Of a stretch of 64,000 nt of DNA, positions 1 through 8,540 are shown in pieces. The notes under the pieces were generated by a model. The model saw only the letters and a program-made list of their open reading frames with translations. It was not told the DNA's origin and ran no database searches. Numbering within the stretch: the stretch's first letter is position 1; each line of letters begins with the position of its first letter. The stretch comes from JAJPHU01 sp035553375 (GTDB lineage Bacteria; Planctomycetota; Planctomycetia; Gemmatales; Gemmataceae). The stretch covers positions 1 through 64,000 of the forward strand of contig DATNCY010000136.1 of the NCBI GenBank assembly GCA_035553375.1. The letters run 5' to 3'. The position numbers were made by a program, and so were the translations under genes.

Positions 1-55
1 GCAATCCTCGCAGATCGAATCGTCGCAGTCGTCGCACTTGCTGGTCGGTGACCAT
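1..55 (-). CDS. IS21-like transposase, N-terminal fragment (runs out of window)
   Basis: Reading leftward from an ATG at 55, eighteen codons give MVTDQQVRRLRRFDLRGL before the window ends. An AGGAGG Shine-Dalgarno sits six bases upstream of the ATG. This opening resembles IstA-type transposases of the IS21 family, which begin with a helix-turn-helix domain. The three terminal repeats just upstream (108-195) are arranged as at IS21 ends and support the call. Only the start is visible, so the family assignment is an inference and the catalytic DDE residues cannot be checked. Confidence 0.5.
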   Translation of the reverse strand, partial: MVTDQQVRRLRRFDLRGL

Positions 56-197
56 CCAGAACCTCCTGTTGGTGTGGGTTCTGGATAGCGTAGGGCCATC
101 GCGGCATCGGGAAATCTAAGTGTCGTTGGCCTGCGAACGAGTCAGACCGGATCGGGAAATCCAGTTGTCGTCGGGCGGGATATACAGTTGTCGTCCA
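1..197 (-). mobile_element. Terminal part of an IS21-like insertion sequence
   Basis: Upstream of the transposase start there are three copies of a 20-bp repeat at 108-127, 153-172 and 176-195. Read on the minus strand they approximate GACGACAACT followed by GGATTTCCCG. The outermost copy is followed at 197 by the dinucleotide CA, so the element would begin 5'-TG on the minus strand. Several spaced terminal repeats ahead of istA are typical of IS21-family ends. The boundary at about 197 is where similarity to a tyrosine recombinase reading frame begins to make sense. The other end of the element lies outside the window. Confidence 0.55.
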
Positions 198-905
198 TCA
201 CCCTCCCTGTCGGGGCGTCGTTCGCTTCCCCGCCGACACTCGCCCACAGCCAACCGGGCGTTGGTGACAGTGCGCCGGTTCTTCGCTTGGCTTGTTGAGC
301 AAGGCCACAGCGCCTCAAACCCGGCCAAGAAGATCAAGGAGCTAAAGCGGGTCGGACTGGCCCCGAAAGGACTCGACTACAGCCAGGTACGCCGCCTACT
401 GCGGGAAGTTGAACTGCGGGAGGACATCCGGGCGGCGGCGGTCTTCAGTTTGTTCTTGTATACGGGCTGCCGCTGCTCTGATCTGGTCAACCTCGAACTG
501 CACGACCTGCTGCTGGCCGAACGCAGCGGCACCGTAGTCTTCCGGCTCGGCAAGGGCGGCAAGCAGCGCTCCGTGCCGCTTCCACTCCCTGCCCGACGTG
601 CGCTCCAGGCGTACCTCGACACCCGCCCGCTGTTGCAGACCGACCGGGTATTCGTCGGTGAGCGGGGGCCGTTGACGGATCGGGGCGTGCGAGCTTTGTG
701 CGACAAGTACAGCGCTCTCACCGGCATCAAGCTGCACCCGCACCTGCTGCGGCACACAATGGCGCACAAGTACCTCGAAGACAACGGTAACGACCTCGTG
801 AGTCTTGTCCAATTGCTCGGCCACGAATCGCTGAACACGACGGCTCGCTACACGAAGCGGAGCGCCGAGCAACTGGCTGATACTTCCGAACGGCTGATTT
901 ACTGA
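198..905 (+). pseudogene. Tyrosine recombinase/integrase, N-terminus removed by IS insertion
   Basis: The conserved part runs from about 235 to the TGA at 903-905. It has the end of the SAM-like core-binding domain (NRALVTVRRFFAWLVEQG) followed by a complete catalytic domain: the first Arg in YTGCRCSDLVNLE, the beta-hairpin Lys in GKGGKQRSVPL, HLLRHTMAHKY (HxxR), GHESLNTTARYT with the second His, and the nucleophile Tyr in ARYTKRS. An open frame extends back to a GTG at 120, but codons 120-197 are the terminal repeats of the IS element, so that start is a fusion artefact. The missing first half of the DNA-binding domain makes activity doubtful. The nearby tRNA-Glu suggests it was the integrase of a genomic island. 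Confidence 0.75.
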
Positions 906-1338
906 CGAGAACAACTGAGAAGATGTGGCATTTATCTAATCTAATTATCTTTTTTTTGGTTTTCCTGGAAGGCAGGTGGTCGAGGGGGCGTGTCGGGGGC
1001 TGCGCTGACCTTCTTTTCCATATCAGTCTCGTAACATTTTTCTCACGAGGAGTATAGAAACCTACCTGGTGAGGGGTTAAAAGTTCCCGTGAGGGCTAAA
1101 GTCGAAAAATCGGGCGGCAAAGAATGGACTCGGCCACAGGGTCGCAACTGCTGCTCCGAACTTCTCGTCATGTAAAGCTGTGTTGCATTTTTCTCGGCAT
1201 GTTCGCAGACGACCAGCTTGGTGGGGCCGAAGTTTTCTCGAAGGAGCATTTCCAAAAAACGGCGGCAGGAAAGCTCGTTCTTCGGCCAGGATTTCACTAC
1301 CGAGTTGCTGGTGCATCCGTGAAAAGAAGAAGTCCACG

Positions 1339-1542
1339 ATGGCCAGAACAAAGAAGGGCGAATCGAAGGGGCAACTGAAAGTCGAGCCAGAGCAGAGGTT
1401 GAAGCTCGTTCCTTACGTTCGCCAGCAGTGCATCCCAACCCTTCCAGCTTCAGCGAATGGCGATTGCCGGAGGAATGGGAGTATACCGAAAATGCGAGCA
1501 GAGGGTCAAAAAAGTGGGGAAGGAAAGGGAACCGGGCAATGA
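1339..1542 (+). CDS. Possible small Lys/Glu-rich protein, unrecognised
   Basis: An ATG at 1339 opens a 67-codon frame beginning MARTKKGESKGQLKVEPEQ, hydrophilic and basic, whose TGA (1540-1542) falls inside the loop of a strong rightward terminator. The position just before a terminator is the main support. The second half (from about codon 32) has a less natural composition, and another frame there reads SFSEWRLPEEWEY, so a frameshifted or truncated gene is possible. No family is recognised. Confidence 0.2.
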   Translation: MARTKKGESKGQLKVEPEQRLKLVPYVRQQCIPTLPASANGDCRRNGSIPKMRAEGQKSGEGKGTGQ

Positions 1543-1562
1543 ATTGCCCGGCTCCCTTTTTT
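1527..1562 (+). terminator. Rho-independent terminator
   Basis: A 14-bp stem with one mismatch (GGGAACCGGGCAAT against ATTGCCCGGCTCCC) and a 2-base loop is followed directly by six T residues at 1557-1562. It is oriented for rightward transcription, so a transcript crosses 906-1527 even though no sure gene is seen there. Confidence 0.8.
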
Positions 1563-1646
1563 GCATTCCGAATTACATTTCAGAATTGCATCAAAATTAC
1601 ATTGCTTCCTGTCGCCGCAAGTGCTTATCTCACTAGCACTTCTGAC

Positions 1647-1719
1647 TACCCCCAAGGGGACTCGAACCCCTGTCTTAGCCGTGAGAGGGCTATGTCCTAG
1701 GCCACTAGACGATGGGGGC
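1647..1719 (-). tRNA. tRNA-Glu (anticodon CTC)
   Basis: Read on the minus strand the sequence folds as a 73-nt cloverleaf: acceptor GCCCCCA paired with TGGGGGT, a D arm starting GTCTAG, an anticodon stem TAGCC/GGCTA enclosing CTCTCAC (anticodon CTC, codon GAG), and a T arm GGGG-TTCGAGT-CCCC, ending in discriminator A. The 3' CCA is not encoded (GTC follows). Its 3' end faces the truncated recombinase, the usual orientation when an island has integrated into a tRNA gene. It would also supply Glu-tRNA for the HemA route encoded at 20 kb. Confidence 0.95.
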
Positions 1720-1746
1720 CTTTCTTCCTTCCTTGATAGTCAGTCC

Positions 1747-1783
1747 CCACGGGAGTGTCAAGAAGATCTTGACACTCCCGTGG
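1747..1783. repeat. Perfect 16-bp-arm hairpin upstream of tRNA-Glu
   Basis: CCACGGGAGTGTCAAG (1747-1762) pairs perfectly with CTTGACACTCCCGTGG (1768-1783) around a 5-base loop. There is no T-run on either side, so it is not a standard terminator. It lies 28 bp 5' of the tRNA and about 85 bp before the next gene on the other strand. Confidence 0.7.
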
Positions 1784-1803
1784 CGTAACCCAAGCCACGA
1801 CTG

Positions 1804-1832
1804 CTGGCAGCATCTTCCCGCGCTGTTATAAT
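1804..1832 (+). promoter_or_regulatory. Putative sigma-70 promoter for the PQQ/TPR gene
   Basis: A consensus TATAAT lies at 1827-1832, with CTGGCA (four of six matches to TTGACA) at 1804-1809 and a 17-bp spacer. It is 36 bp upstream of the start codon at 1868, in the right orientation. It may drive the whole rightward operon. Confidence 0.5.
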
Positions 1833-1867
1833 GCTCGACACGGATCGCTCGCTTCCGCACCTGGGAG

Positions 1868-4800
1868 ATGGCAATGATCTGCCGCTACACTCGCCCTCCA
1901 CGCCGCGTCCTCGGCATGCTGAAGGCTTTTCTGCTGGTTCCGATTCTAACGCTCGCGGCGCTGGCGCGGGGCGAGGAACTGGCCTCCGTGACGCTCAGCG
2001 GCGAAAGCCGGGCGACGGCTCTGCGTCTGGGCGAGGCCCAGAAACACCTCGACGCGCGAAAATGGGCCGAGGCCATCGAGCAACTGCAAGCGATCCTCAA
2101 CACCGCCGGTAACGATCTGGTCCGTCTCACACCCACGCACAGCATTCAGGCGCGGCAACTCTGCCGGATTCGACTCGCTTCCTTGCCGCCGGAAGGACTG
2201 CGTTTGTATCGCCAGCGCTACGAGACGCAAGCAGGCAAAAGGTTGGAACAGGCACTCGCTAAACAAGATACCGACCTGTTACGTAAGGTTGTCGAGGATG
2301 CGTTTTGCACGCGGGCGGCCGAGAAAGCCCTCAATCGGCTCGGCGATCTCGCCTTCGAGCGTGGTCGTTTCGCCGAGGCCAAGCAATGGTGGCGTCTGCT
2401 GGCCCCCTTGCCCGATGCTCGCCGCGATGCCGCGACACGCGAGCTTACGCTCGTTTACCCCGATCTCACTCTTGATCCGGCACGAATTCAGGCCAAGCAA
2501 TTGCTGGCGCGTCTTTTCCACGGCCCCGAGAGCGAATGGACTAGGGAACTCGATGCCTTCCACGCCCGGCATGGCAAAGCCAAGGGAACCTTGGCCGGTC
2601 GCACGGGACATTACGCCGACTTGCTGCACACGCTGGCTCAGGAGAGGAAGAAAGAAATGCAGAATGCAGAATGCAGAATGCAGAATGAAAAACACTCTCC
2701 TCATTCTGCATTCTGCATTCTGCATTCTGCATTCGAGAGTGATTGGCTCACGTTCGGCGGCGATCCGAGTCGCGGCCGGGTGATCGCGGCCCCCGACGAT
2801 ATTCTCGATCGTCTCAGCGCCCTATGCCGATCCGGGCCGACTTGGCGTTTCAACCTGGACGATCACACCCAGCAAGAAGGGCCGATGCCTTCGCCGGCCG
2901 TCAACGCGGCGCAGGCGCGCTCGTTGGCCTTCCATCCAGTCCTTGTCGGCCATCACGTTCTGGTGGCCGATGCCCAGTACGTGACAGCCTACGATCTTCG
3001 CACCGGCCAAAGCGAGATATGGTGCGATGTCGGAGACAAGAACGGTGGAGTAAAGCCCAACTTGAAATTGCCGGCTCCGCCCGACCTGCGCTACACGCTG
3101 ACCGTCGCGAATGGCAACGTCTACGCGCGCCTTGGCGCTCAAGACATTGGCGTGGAGGCAGCAGCGCCGGTGCCGCGGATCGGGAAGGCGGCGAAACCGC
3201 GCCGCGACAACGAAACATTCTTATCCTGCCTGAGTCTGCACTCCGCTCGCAAGGAAGAGCGTTTCCCCCACCTCCGCTGGTCTCTTGACGGCATCGTCCC
3301 CCATAAGGAAGTCCTTTTTGAAGGCGCTCCGCTCGTCGAGGATGGACAAATCTGGATCGCCGCGACGCGCTACAATGGCGGTCGTTGCATCACTTCCCTC
3401 GACTGTTATCCCACCGACGACAGGGGCGAACCGCCGTTGCGTTGGCGGCGCGATGTGTGCGAGACACGCGAACTGAAACCCGGCGAGCCGCGCTACCGCC
3501 ATCATCTGCTAACCCTGGCCGGCACACAACTCGTTTACTGTTCGCACACGGGTGCTGTCGTTGCCGTTGATGCCCGCAGCGGGCGGACGAACTGGGGTAT
3601 CCGCTATCCACGCGGAAGCAGGGCGAAAGACGACGATGTCCAGACGGCCGAGGTCAACTGGAAGGATCTGGCCCCTGTGCTGTTCGCCGCTGGGCGGTTG
3701 TACGTTGCGCCGGCGGACTCCGATCGCTTGCTGTGCCTGGACCCCGCCAGCGGACGCACCCTCTGGGAGCGCGAGGCGATGAAGGTCGTGCATCTGCTCG
3801 GCGTCGGCCAGGGCCGGCTGATTTTCAGCACCACCAAGGGACTGCGCGCGGTTGGCGCGGCCGATGGCAGCGACGCGGAGGGCTGGATCATCCCGGACGG
3901 CGGCGATGGACGAACGCCGGGCAACGGCCTGACGCCGGCGGGGCGCGGTCTTCTCATCGGCGATCTGGTTCTCTTCCCGACCACCCAAAAACGCAGTCCG
4001 GTTTCTGTTGAGACGGTGGTTTACGCGATCCGCCAACGCGATGGCCGGCCCGCGGATGATCCGGCTCTGCTGCATCGTCTGCCGGCCGGCAATCTCCTCT
4101 ACGCCAACGGGTGTCTTGTCGTGGCCGACCGCCACACGCTGTCGGTTTTCGTTCCTCCGGGAATGCTCCTGAACGAGCGTAAGGCCGAGGCCCGGCGTCA
4201 TCCCCAATCGATCCCGCTTTTGCTGGAGCAGGGCCGCGCGGAGGCTGACGCGGGATTGACTGAGCAAGCCATTCAGACGTTCCGCCAAGTCGAGAAACGC
4301 TTGCAAGTCAGCGCGAAGCCGTCAGCGGCGAAGAAATTGTTGCAGCAGGCGCATTCCGAGAGACAATGTGCGCTGTTGGAGTCGGCCCGCTATGCGGTCA
4401 AGGCGGAACACTGGGAAGACGCGGCGACGGCGTTTCGGCAGGCCGCCGAGGTGCCCTTGTCCGCGCGTGCCCGGCTTCACGTCCTCACGCGGGCGGCGCA
4501 ACTCTGGCAAGACGCGGAACAATCGGATCGTGCCATCGCCGTCTGGGAGACGATCCTCGCCGACGATGCCTTGCGTTCGATTCAGGTGATCGACAAGCAC
4601 GGCACCCCCGGCTCCGCCGCCGTCTATGCAAAGTCGGCTCTGGCACGCTTGCGCGGCGAGCGACCGCAAGCGAACTCTCCCCCTCCCCCACGAGATCGGC
4701 CACGCCCCGGAGCAACCGAGGTTAGCGAACCCTCGCTGCCGTTATTCCGCGGTTGGCACACGACGCTCGGCAACGACGAATGGATACTGGCCGGCTGGCG

Positions 4801-6157
4801 GGAGACGGACCCGGAACTATTATTAACCGGCTCACCGGAAGGACGCCTTCTTTGCCGGTCCACCTCCACTGGCGAAACCCGTTGGCAGCATCGGTTGCCC
4901 TTCGTGCCGCGCTGGACCAGCTGCCACGCCGACATCATTCTGGCGGGCGGCGAACAGGCTGTGGCCTGCCTGCGCCGCGAGGATGGGGAACTCGTCTGGC
5001 ACTTCCTCGCTCCCGCTGCCGGTCGTTATCCCAGCGCTGCCGTGGATGGCGTGCGCGTCGTGGTCGATCCGCAGACGCCGGAGCCGTTGACGGATTTTCA
5101 GTCGGCGGCGGGACGGCTGTTTTTTCTGCAAGGCCAGCGTCGTCTGTTCGCGCTCGATGCGGCAACCGGCGCAGTTCTCTGGAACCGCTGGGCGCCGGAT
5201 GGCGGCTTCCATTGGCCGTATCCCCACGGTTGTTTCTCGCCCTATTATTACGCCGGTTCCGAAACGGTCCTCATTCAGATGGCCGGCCGGCGTTGGCTCC
5301 TGGATGCCGCAACCGGCCGGCAAATCCATCGAGCAGCCGATGGCCGCGAGCTTTGGCAGCGGCCTCCCTTGTGCCTGGATCAGCGTACCTTGTGCGTGGT
5401 CACGGATCGGCGGCATGTCGTGTTGCTCGATGCCGTGTCCGGCCAAAATGTGTGGACGCACACGTTGACCGGAGGGACCACCCGGAGCGGCGAAATGCCG
5501 CACGTCTTGGGGCGGGACGACCTATTATTGTTGGCGACGCCGACGAACATCGGGTATTCCTTGCAGCGCCTCGACCGCGCCACCGGCAAACCCGTCTGGC
5601 CTCGGCCACATCTATTGACGATGAAGACGCTGGACGCCTCCACCTGGGCATTCGATCGAGACGCGGTTTATTTCGTGGAGGATCGCTCGCTGGCCGCTCG
5701 TTCTTTGGCGGATGGACGGGTGTTATGGCAGCGATCATTGCACGGAAGCGATGCCTGGCAGGTGCAACGCAGGGGCGATTATCTCGCCGTCTATCCGATT
5801 CCATCGGCTCTCGATGCGCGATTACGGTTTCGCTCGTCGTTTGGGTCGGTACAATGGATTTTGGGTCCGGCGCTGACGCCGGAATCCATCTTTACGGTGT
5901 CGTGTTTCGATCCAAAGAATGGCCAGCCGATCCAGCGGCTGAACATCCGGATCGAGTCGCCGGTAAGAACGTCCTGGGAACGGCGAAGAACCTTGGTGGA
6001 TCGCGATCAATCCGCGATCTTGCGAACGTCTTTTTGGTTAGCGAGCGAAATGGGGCCCGTGGTCCGGCTTGCCTCTCCTCAGCCCTTCGTCGCCGTTGGG
6101 GGCGAGGTCTGGGGATTGGTGAATCGTACCGAAGTCCGTGATGCCGAAAGGCCATGA
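1868..6157 (+). CDS. Secreted PQQ-like beta-propeller/TPR protein (1429 aa)
   Basis: A basic N-terminus and hydrophobic run (MLKAFLLVPILTLAALA) give a likely signal peptide ending near residue 34. TPR-like helices follow at about 40-270, then PQQ/pyrrolo-quinoline-type propeller blades (repeated VAVDARSGRTNWG and LLCLDPASGRTLWE patterns) at about 290-770. A second TPR-like stretch (about 790-930) and a second set of blades (ALDAATGAVLWNRW, LLDAVSGQNVWT) reach the C-terminus. Such proteins are common in planctomycetes; BamB is the best-known relative by fold, but no enzymatic role can be assigned. The start could also be the ATG at 1874, which is better spaced from GGGAG. Residues from about 264 to 290 are encoded by a hairpin repeat. 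The stop overlaps the first possible starts of the next gene, so it probably heads the operon. Confidence 0.8.
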   Translation: MAMICRYTRPPRRVLGMLKAFLLVPILTLAALARGEELASVTLSGESRATALRLGEAQKHLDARKWAEAIEQLQAILNTAGNDLVRLTPTHSIQARQLCRIRLASLPPEGLRLYRQRYETQAGKRLEQALAKQDTDLLRKVVEDAFCTRAAEKALNRLGDLAFERGRFAEAKQWWRLLAPLPDARRDAATRELTLVYPDLTLDPARIQAKQLLARLFHGPESEWTRELDAFHARHGKAKGTLAGRTGHYADLLHTLAQERKKEMQNAECRMQNEKHSPHSAFCILHSAFESDWLTFGGDPSRGRVIAAPDDILDRLSALCRSGPTWRFNLDDHTQQEGPMPSPAVNAAQARSLAFHPVLVGHHVLVADAQYVTAYDLRTGQSEIWCDVGDKNGGVKPNLKLPAPPDLRYTLTVANGNVYARLGAQDIGVEAAAPVPRIGKAAKPRRDNETFLSCLSLHSARKEERFPHLRWSLDGIVPHKEVLFEGAPLVEDGQIWIAATRYNGGRCITSLDCYPTDDRGEPPLRWRRDVCETRELKPGEPRYRHHLLTLAGTQLVYCSHTGAVVAVDARSGRTNWGIRYPRGSRAKDDDVQTAEVNWKDLAPVLFAAGRLYVAPADSDRLLCLDPASGRTLWEREAMKVVHLLGVGQGRLIFSTTKGLRAVGAADGSDAEGWIIPDGGDGRTPGNGLTPAGRGLLIGDLVLFPTTQKRSPVSVETVVYAIRQRDGRPADDPALLHRLPAGNLLYANGCLVVADRHTLSVFVPPGMLLNERKAEARRHPQSIPLLLEQGRAEADAGLTEQAIQTFRQVEKRLQVSAKPSAAKKLLQQAHSERQCALLESARYAVKAEHWEDAATAFRQAAEVPLSARARLHVLTRAAQLWQDAEQSDRAIAVWETILADDALRSIQVIDKHGTPGSAAVYAKSALARLRGERPQANSPPPPRDRPRPGATEVSEPSLPLFRGWHTTLGNDEWILAGWRETDPELLLTGSPEGRLLCRSTSTGETRWQHRLPFVPRWTSCHADIILAGGEQAVACLRREDGELVWHFLAPAAGRYPSAAVDGVRVVVDPQTPEPLTDFQSAAGRLFFLQGQRRLFALDAATGAVLWNRWAPDGGFHWPYPHGCFSPYYYAGSETVLIQMAGRRWLLDAATGRQIHRAADGRELWQRPPLCLDQRTLCVVTDRRHVVLLDAVSGQNVWTHTLTGGTTRSGEMPHVLGRDDLLLLATPTNIGYSLQRLDRATGKPVWPRPHLLTMKTLDASTWAFDRDAVYFVEDRSLAARSLADGRVLWQRSLHGSDAWQVQRRGDYLAVYPIPSALDARLRFRSSFGSVQWILGPALTPESIFTVSCFDPKNGQPIQRLNIRIESPVRTSWERRRTLVDRDQSAILRTSFWLASEMGPVVRLASPQPFVAVGGEVWGLVNRTEVRDAERP
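2657..2732. repeat. Heptamer-repeat hairpin inside a coding region
   Basis: Tandem copies of ATGCAGA (2657-2688, 32 bp) are followed by a 12-base loop and a perfect 32-bp inverted copy (2701-2732). The frame stays open through it and is read as MQNAECRMQNEKHSPHSAFC and onward, a low-complexity linker between the first TPR region and the first propeller of the host protein. Tandem heptamers of this type are known as repeats in cyanobacteria and some other bacteria; here the inverted arrangement sits in frame. Confidence 0.9.
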
Positions 6158-6161
6158 ATAT

Positions 6162-7427
6162 ATGAACATTCGCTGTAAAAGCTGTGGATTAACGGTTCAA
6201 GTGCCCGCCGGAGGGCGCCGGCTGTGTGGTTGTGGAGCTTGGCTATCGGGTGAGGAAACGATGCCCGTCGCCGAGCCAATCGTGGAAGAAGCTCCCGCGC
6301 TTGTGGAGGCCGGTTCGGGCGAAGCCTGGCCACGCATTGAGGGCGATCTGTCGGCCATCGAACGTCTCAACACCGGCTATCGCCGCATCCGCAAGGAGAT
6401 GAGCAAGGCCATCGTCGGTCAGGAAAAAGTTCTCGAAGAATTGCTCATCGCCATCTTCGCGCGGGGCCATTGCCTGCTCGTCGGTGTGCCGGGCTTGGCG
6501 AAGACCCTCATGATCCGCACCTTGGCCGATTCGCTCAGCCTGAGTTTCAGTCGCGTGCAGTTCACGCCCGATTTGATGCCGTCGGACATCACCGGCACCG
6601 AGGTATTGCAAGAGGACAAGACGACGGGACAGCGACTATTCAAGTTCCTGCATGGCCCGCTGTTCGCCAACGTCGTGCTTGCCGACGAGATCAACCGCAC
6701 CCCGCCGAAAACGCAGGCCGCGCTGCTCGAAGCCATGCAGGAGCGTCAAGTCACCGTCGGCGGCACCAAGCACAAACTGCCCGATCCGTTCTTCGTCTTG
6801 GCCACGCAAAACCCCATCGAGCAGGAAGGCACCTATCCGCTGCCCGAAGCGCAACAAGATCGCTTCATGTTCAATATCTACGTCGATTATCCCGAGGAAG
6901 ACGAAGAGTTTCGCATCGTCGAGCAGACCACATCGACGCACATTCCGCAACTCGAACGTGTGCTGTCGGCGACCGACATTCTGGAAATGCAGGACATCGT
7001 TCGCAAGGTGCCGGTTGCCCCGTATGTGATCCGCTACGCCATGAAGTTCACGCGCCTGACGCGCAAGGGCAGCCGCGTTGCCTCCGAGAAGACAACGACC
7101 GCGACAGCGACAGTCGGAGCGAAGTCGAAGATCGTTGAGGTGCCCGATTTCATCCGCGATTACGTCACCTGGGGCGCTGGTCCACGCGCGACACAGTTTC
7201 TCATCCTGGCGGCCAAGGCGCGCGCCGTGCTGCATGGCCGTTACTACGTCTCCTGCGAGGACGTGCGCGCCGTCGCTCCGCCGGTGCTGCGTCATCGCAT
7301 CATCACCAATTTCAACGCTGAAGCTGAGGGCATCAAGCCGGATGACATTGTTCGCCGACTTATTGAACGCATTCCGCGCGATCCGAATGAACAAGCGGCC
7401 GTTGGTACGGCGCAGATGGGGAGTTAG
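6162..7427 (+). CDS. MoxR-family AAA+ ATPase with N-terminal zinc ribbon
   Basis: A short zinc ribbon (CKSCGL then CGCGAW) opens the protein. After an acidic linker comes a MoxR AAA+ domain: Walker A GVPGLAKT (about 108-115), Walker B VVLADEIN (about 171-178), the sensor 1 segment FFVLATQNPIEQEGTYPLPEAQ and a C-terminal lid. MoxR ATPases act as chaperones, often for the VWA/DUF58 proteins encoded beside them, as here (9609 and 10615). ATG 6162 is preferred over GTG 6138 or ATG 6141 because GAAAGG lies 11 bases upstream and it starts the ribbon directly. The predecessor's stop (6155-6157) is four bases away, so the genes are probably co-transcribed. A small Thr/Ala-rich insertion (TTTATATVGAKSK) interrupts the lid. 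Confidence 0.9.
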   Translation: MNIRCKSCGLTVQVPAGGRRLCGCGAWLSGEETMPVAEPIVEEAPALVEAGSGEAWPRIEGDLSAIERLNTGYRRIRKEMSKAIVGQEKVLEELLIAIFARGHCLLVGVPGLAKTLMIRTLADSLSLSFSRVQFTPDLMPSDITGTEVLQEDKTTGQRLFKFLHGPLFANVVLADEINRTPPKTQAALLEAMQERQVTVGGTKHKLPDPFFVLATQNPIEQEGTYPLPEAQQDRFMFNIYVDYPEEDEEFRIVEQTTSTHIPQLERVLSATDILEMQDIVRKVPVAPYVIRYAMKFTRLTRKGSRVASEKTTTATATVGAKSKIVEVPDFIRDYVTWGAGPRATQFLILAAKARAVLHGRYYVSCEDVRAVAPPVLRHRIITNFNAEAEGIKPDDIVRRLIERIPRDPNEQAAVGTAQMGS

Positions 7428-7477
7428 GTTATGCTTCCTAATAACCATTCTATGGTGTTGGCATCTCGGGACGATTC

Positions 7478-8488
7478 ATGGCGATCAAACCAGTTATCCG
7501 GTATATGCTGCTCTGCGATGACTGGCGATTGGACCCGGCGAATAACCGACGAGTCATAATCGTTGGATTGATTAGTAATATCCATGCAGTCGATGACCCA
7601 CCCTTCCCGCTGCTTTACCGGGAGATGTGTGTATTCCTGGCCTTGACCAATGGGCATGGGCAAGGTGAGGGAAAGATAGTCTGCGTGTACGAGGCGAATG
7701 GCCAAAAGATCTTCGAGACGGGTTCCCGATCTATCGCCTTTGGATCCGATCCGCTTGAGGTTCTTGGAGTTCCTTTCCGGATTCGGGACATTTCGTTTCC
7801 CCAAGCCGGTCTCTACTCTGTCCAGTTCTGGTATGAAGGAGAACTGGTGGAGGAACGGCCGTTGAGATTGAGGCAGGTCATGGATAAGCGCGGACAAAAC
7901 GAGGGATTCCGTGTGCTGGATGATTTCGTTTGTGAAGCTATCCACAACCCAGCCATTCCCCAAGCAGCATCGAACCAACGGGGCCAAAATGAGGGCGTGC
8001 GCGTCTTGGAAGAACACTCCCTCAACATGGCTCAGACACCGCGTGTAGAGAAAGACTCCGCAGTCGAGGGATTGTGCTTCCAGTTCTCAATTGAATTCGA
8101 TCCATTTGGCATCCCACCGGGATTCAAGGATCGTTTCCAATGCACCTTGCGCGAGGAGGCCGTCATCGGTAAGGGGCTGAAGTGCTACCTCGGCGCTCTC
8201 GGCGGAAACAGGTTCACCTACGGTTTCATGTGGCGGCCCGGTGGTGACATCACGCTGGAGGACCGTCAAGTGTTTGAGGAATGGCTCCGTACTCAACTCG
8301 TTACCTGCAAGGTCGCCTTGGGAGATCCCGAACCGATGGAGTCATCCGACATCAACCGCGAGGTCACGGAGCGAGTCTTTGAATTGGATAACTTGAGTGC
8401 GGCAGATCGCCAAGCGGCCGCGGAGTGGAAAGAACGGGTGTTTGCCAAATTGTCCAACAAACCAGGAGAGCGGGCCGAACCCTTATGA
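7478..8488 (+). CDS. Hypothetical protein with DUF6941-like N-terminus (336 aa)
   Basis: Residues 5-140 (YMLLCDDWRLDPANNRRVIIVGLISNIHA and onward) look like the DUF6941 beta-sandwich family common in planctomycetes; the assignment is from memory and not certain. Two copies of a motif (RGQNEGFRVLDD and RGQNEGVRVLEE) follow, 30 residues apart. A C-terminal region (about 200-290) contains FSIEFDPFGIPPGF and GFMWRPGGD and is not recognised. There is no signal peptide, so it is probably cytosolic. It lies between moxR and the DUF58 gene, which are usually adjacent, so it probably belongs to an inserted accessory block. The start has only a weak Shine-Dalgarno (GGGA). Confidence 0.6.
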   Translation: MAIKPVIRYMLLCDDWRLDPANNRRVIIVGLISNIHAVDDPPFPLLYREMCVFLALTNGHGQGEGKIVCVYEANGQKIFETGSRSIAFGSDPLEVLGVPFRIRDISFPQAGLYSVQFWYEGELVEERPLRLRQVMDKRGQNEGFRVLDDFVCEAIHNPAIPQAASNQRGQNEGVRVLEEHSLNMAQTPRVEKDSAVEGLCFQFSIEFDPFGIPPGFKDRFQCTLREEAVIGKGLKCYLGALGGNRFTYGFMWRPGGDITLEDRQVFEEWLRTQLVTCKVALGDPEPMESSDINREVTERVFELDNLSAADRQAAAEWKERVFAKLSNKPGERAEPL

Positions 8489-8540
8489 GGCGGCTATGGG
8501 ATCCACGATTGCACTCTATCCATCGGAAGAAGCTTATCCC

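Larger units (their letters stand above)
906..1646. other. 740-bp stretch without a convincing gene
   Basis: Several short overlapping open frames exist on both strands, but none has a recognisable motif or a clear start. Base composition is more A+T-rich than the neighbouring genes, with T-runs near 951-958. The stretch contains a weak small open frame (1339-1542) and a strong terminator (1527-1562), both listed separately. It probably belongs to the remains of the island carrying the recombinase. Confidence 0.4.

Noticed and set aside
4753..6141. A 462-codon plus-strand frame inside the PQQ/TPR gene
   Set aside because: It is in a different frame from the propeller blades and is Arg/Ala-rich low-information sequence typical of shadow frames.
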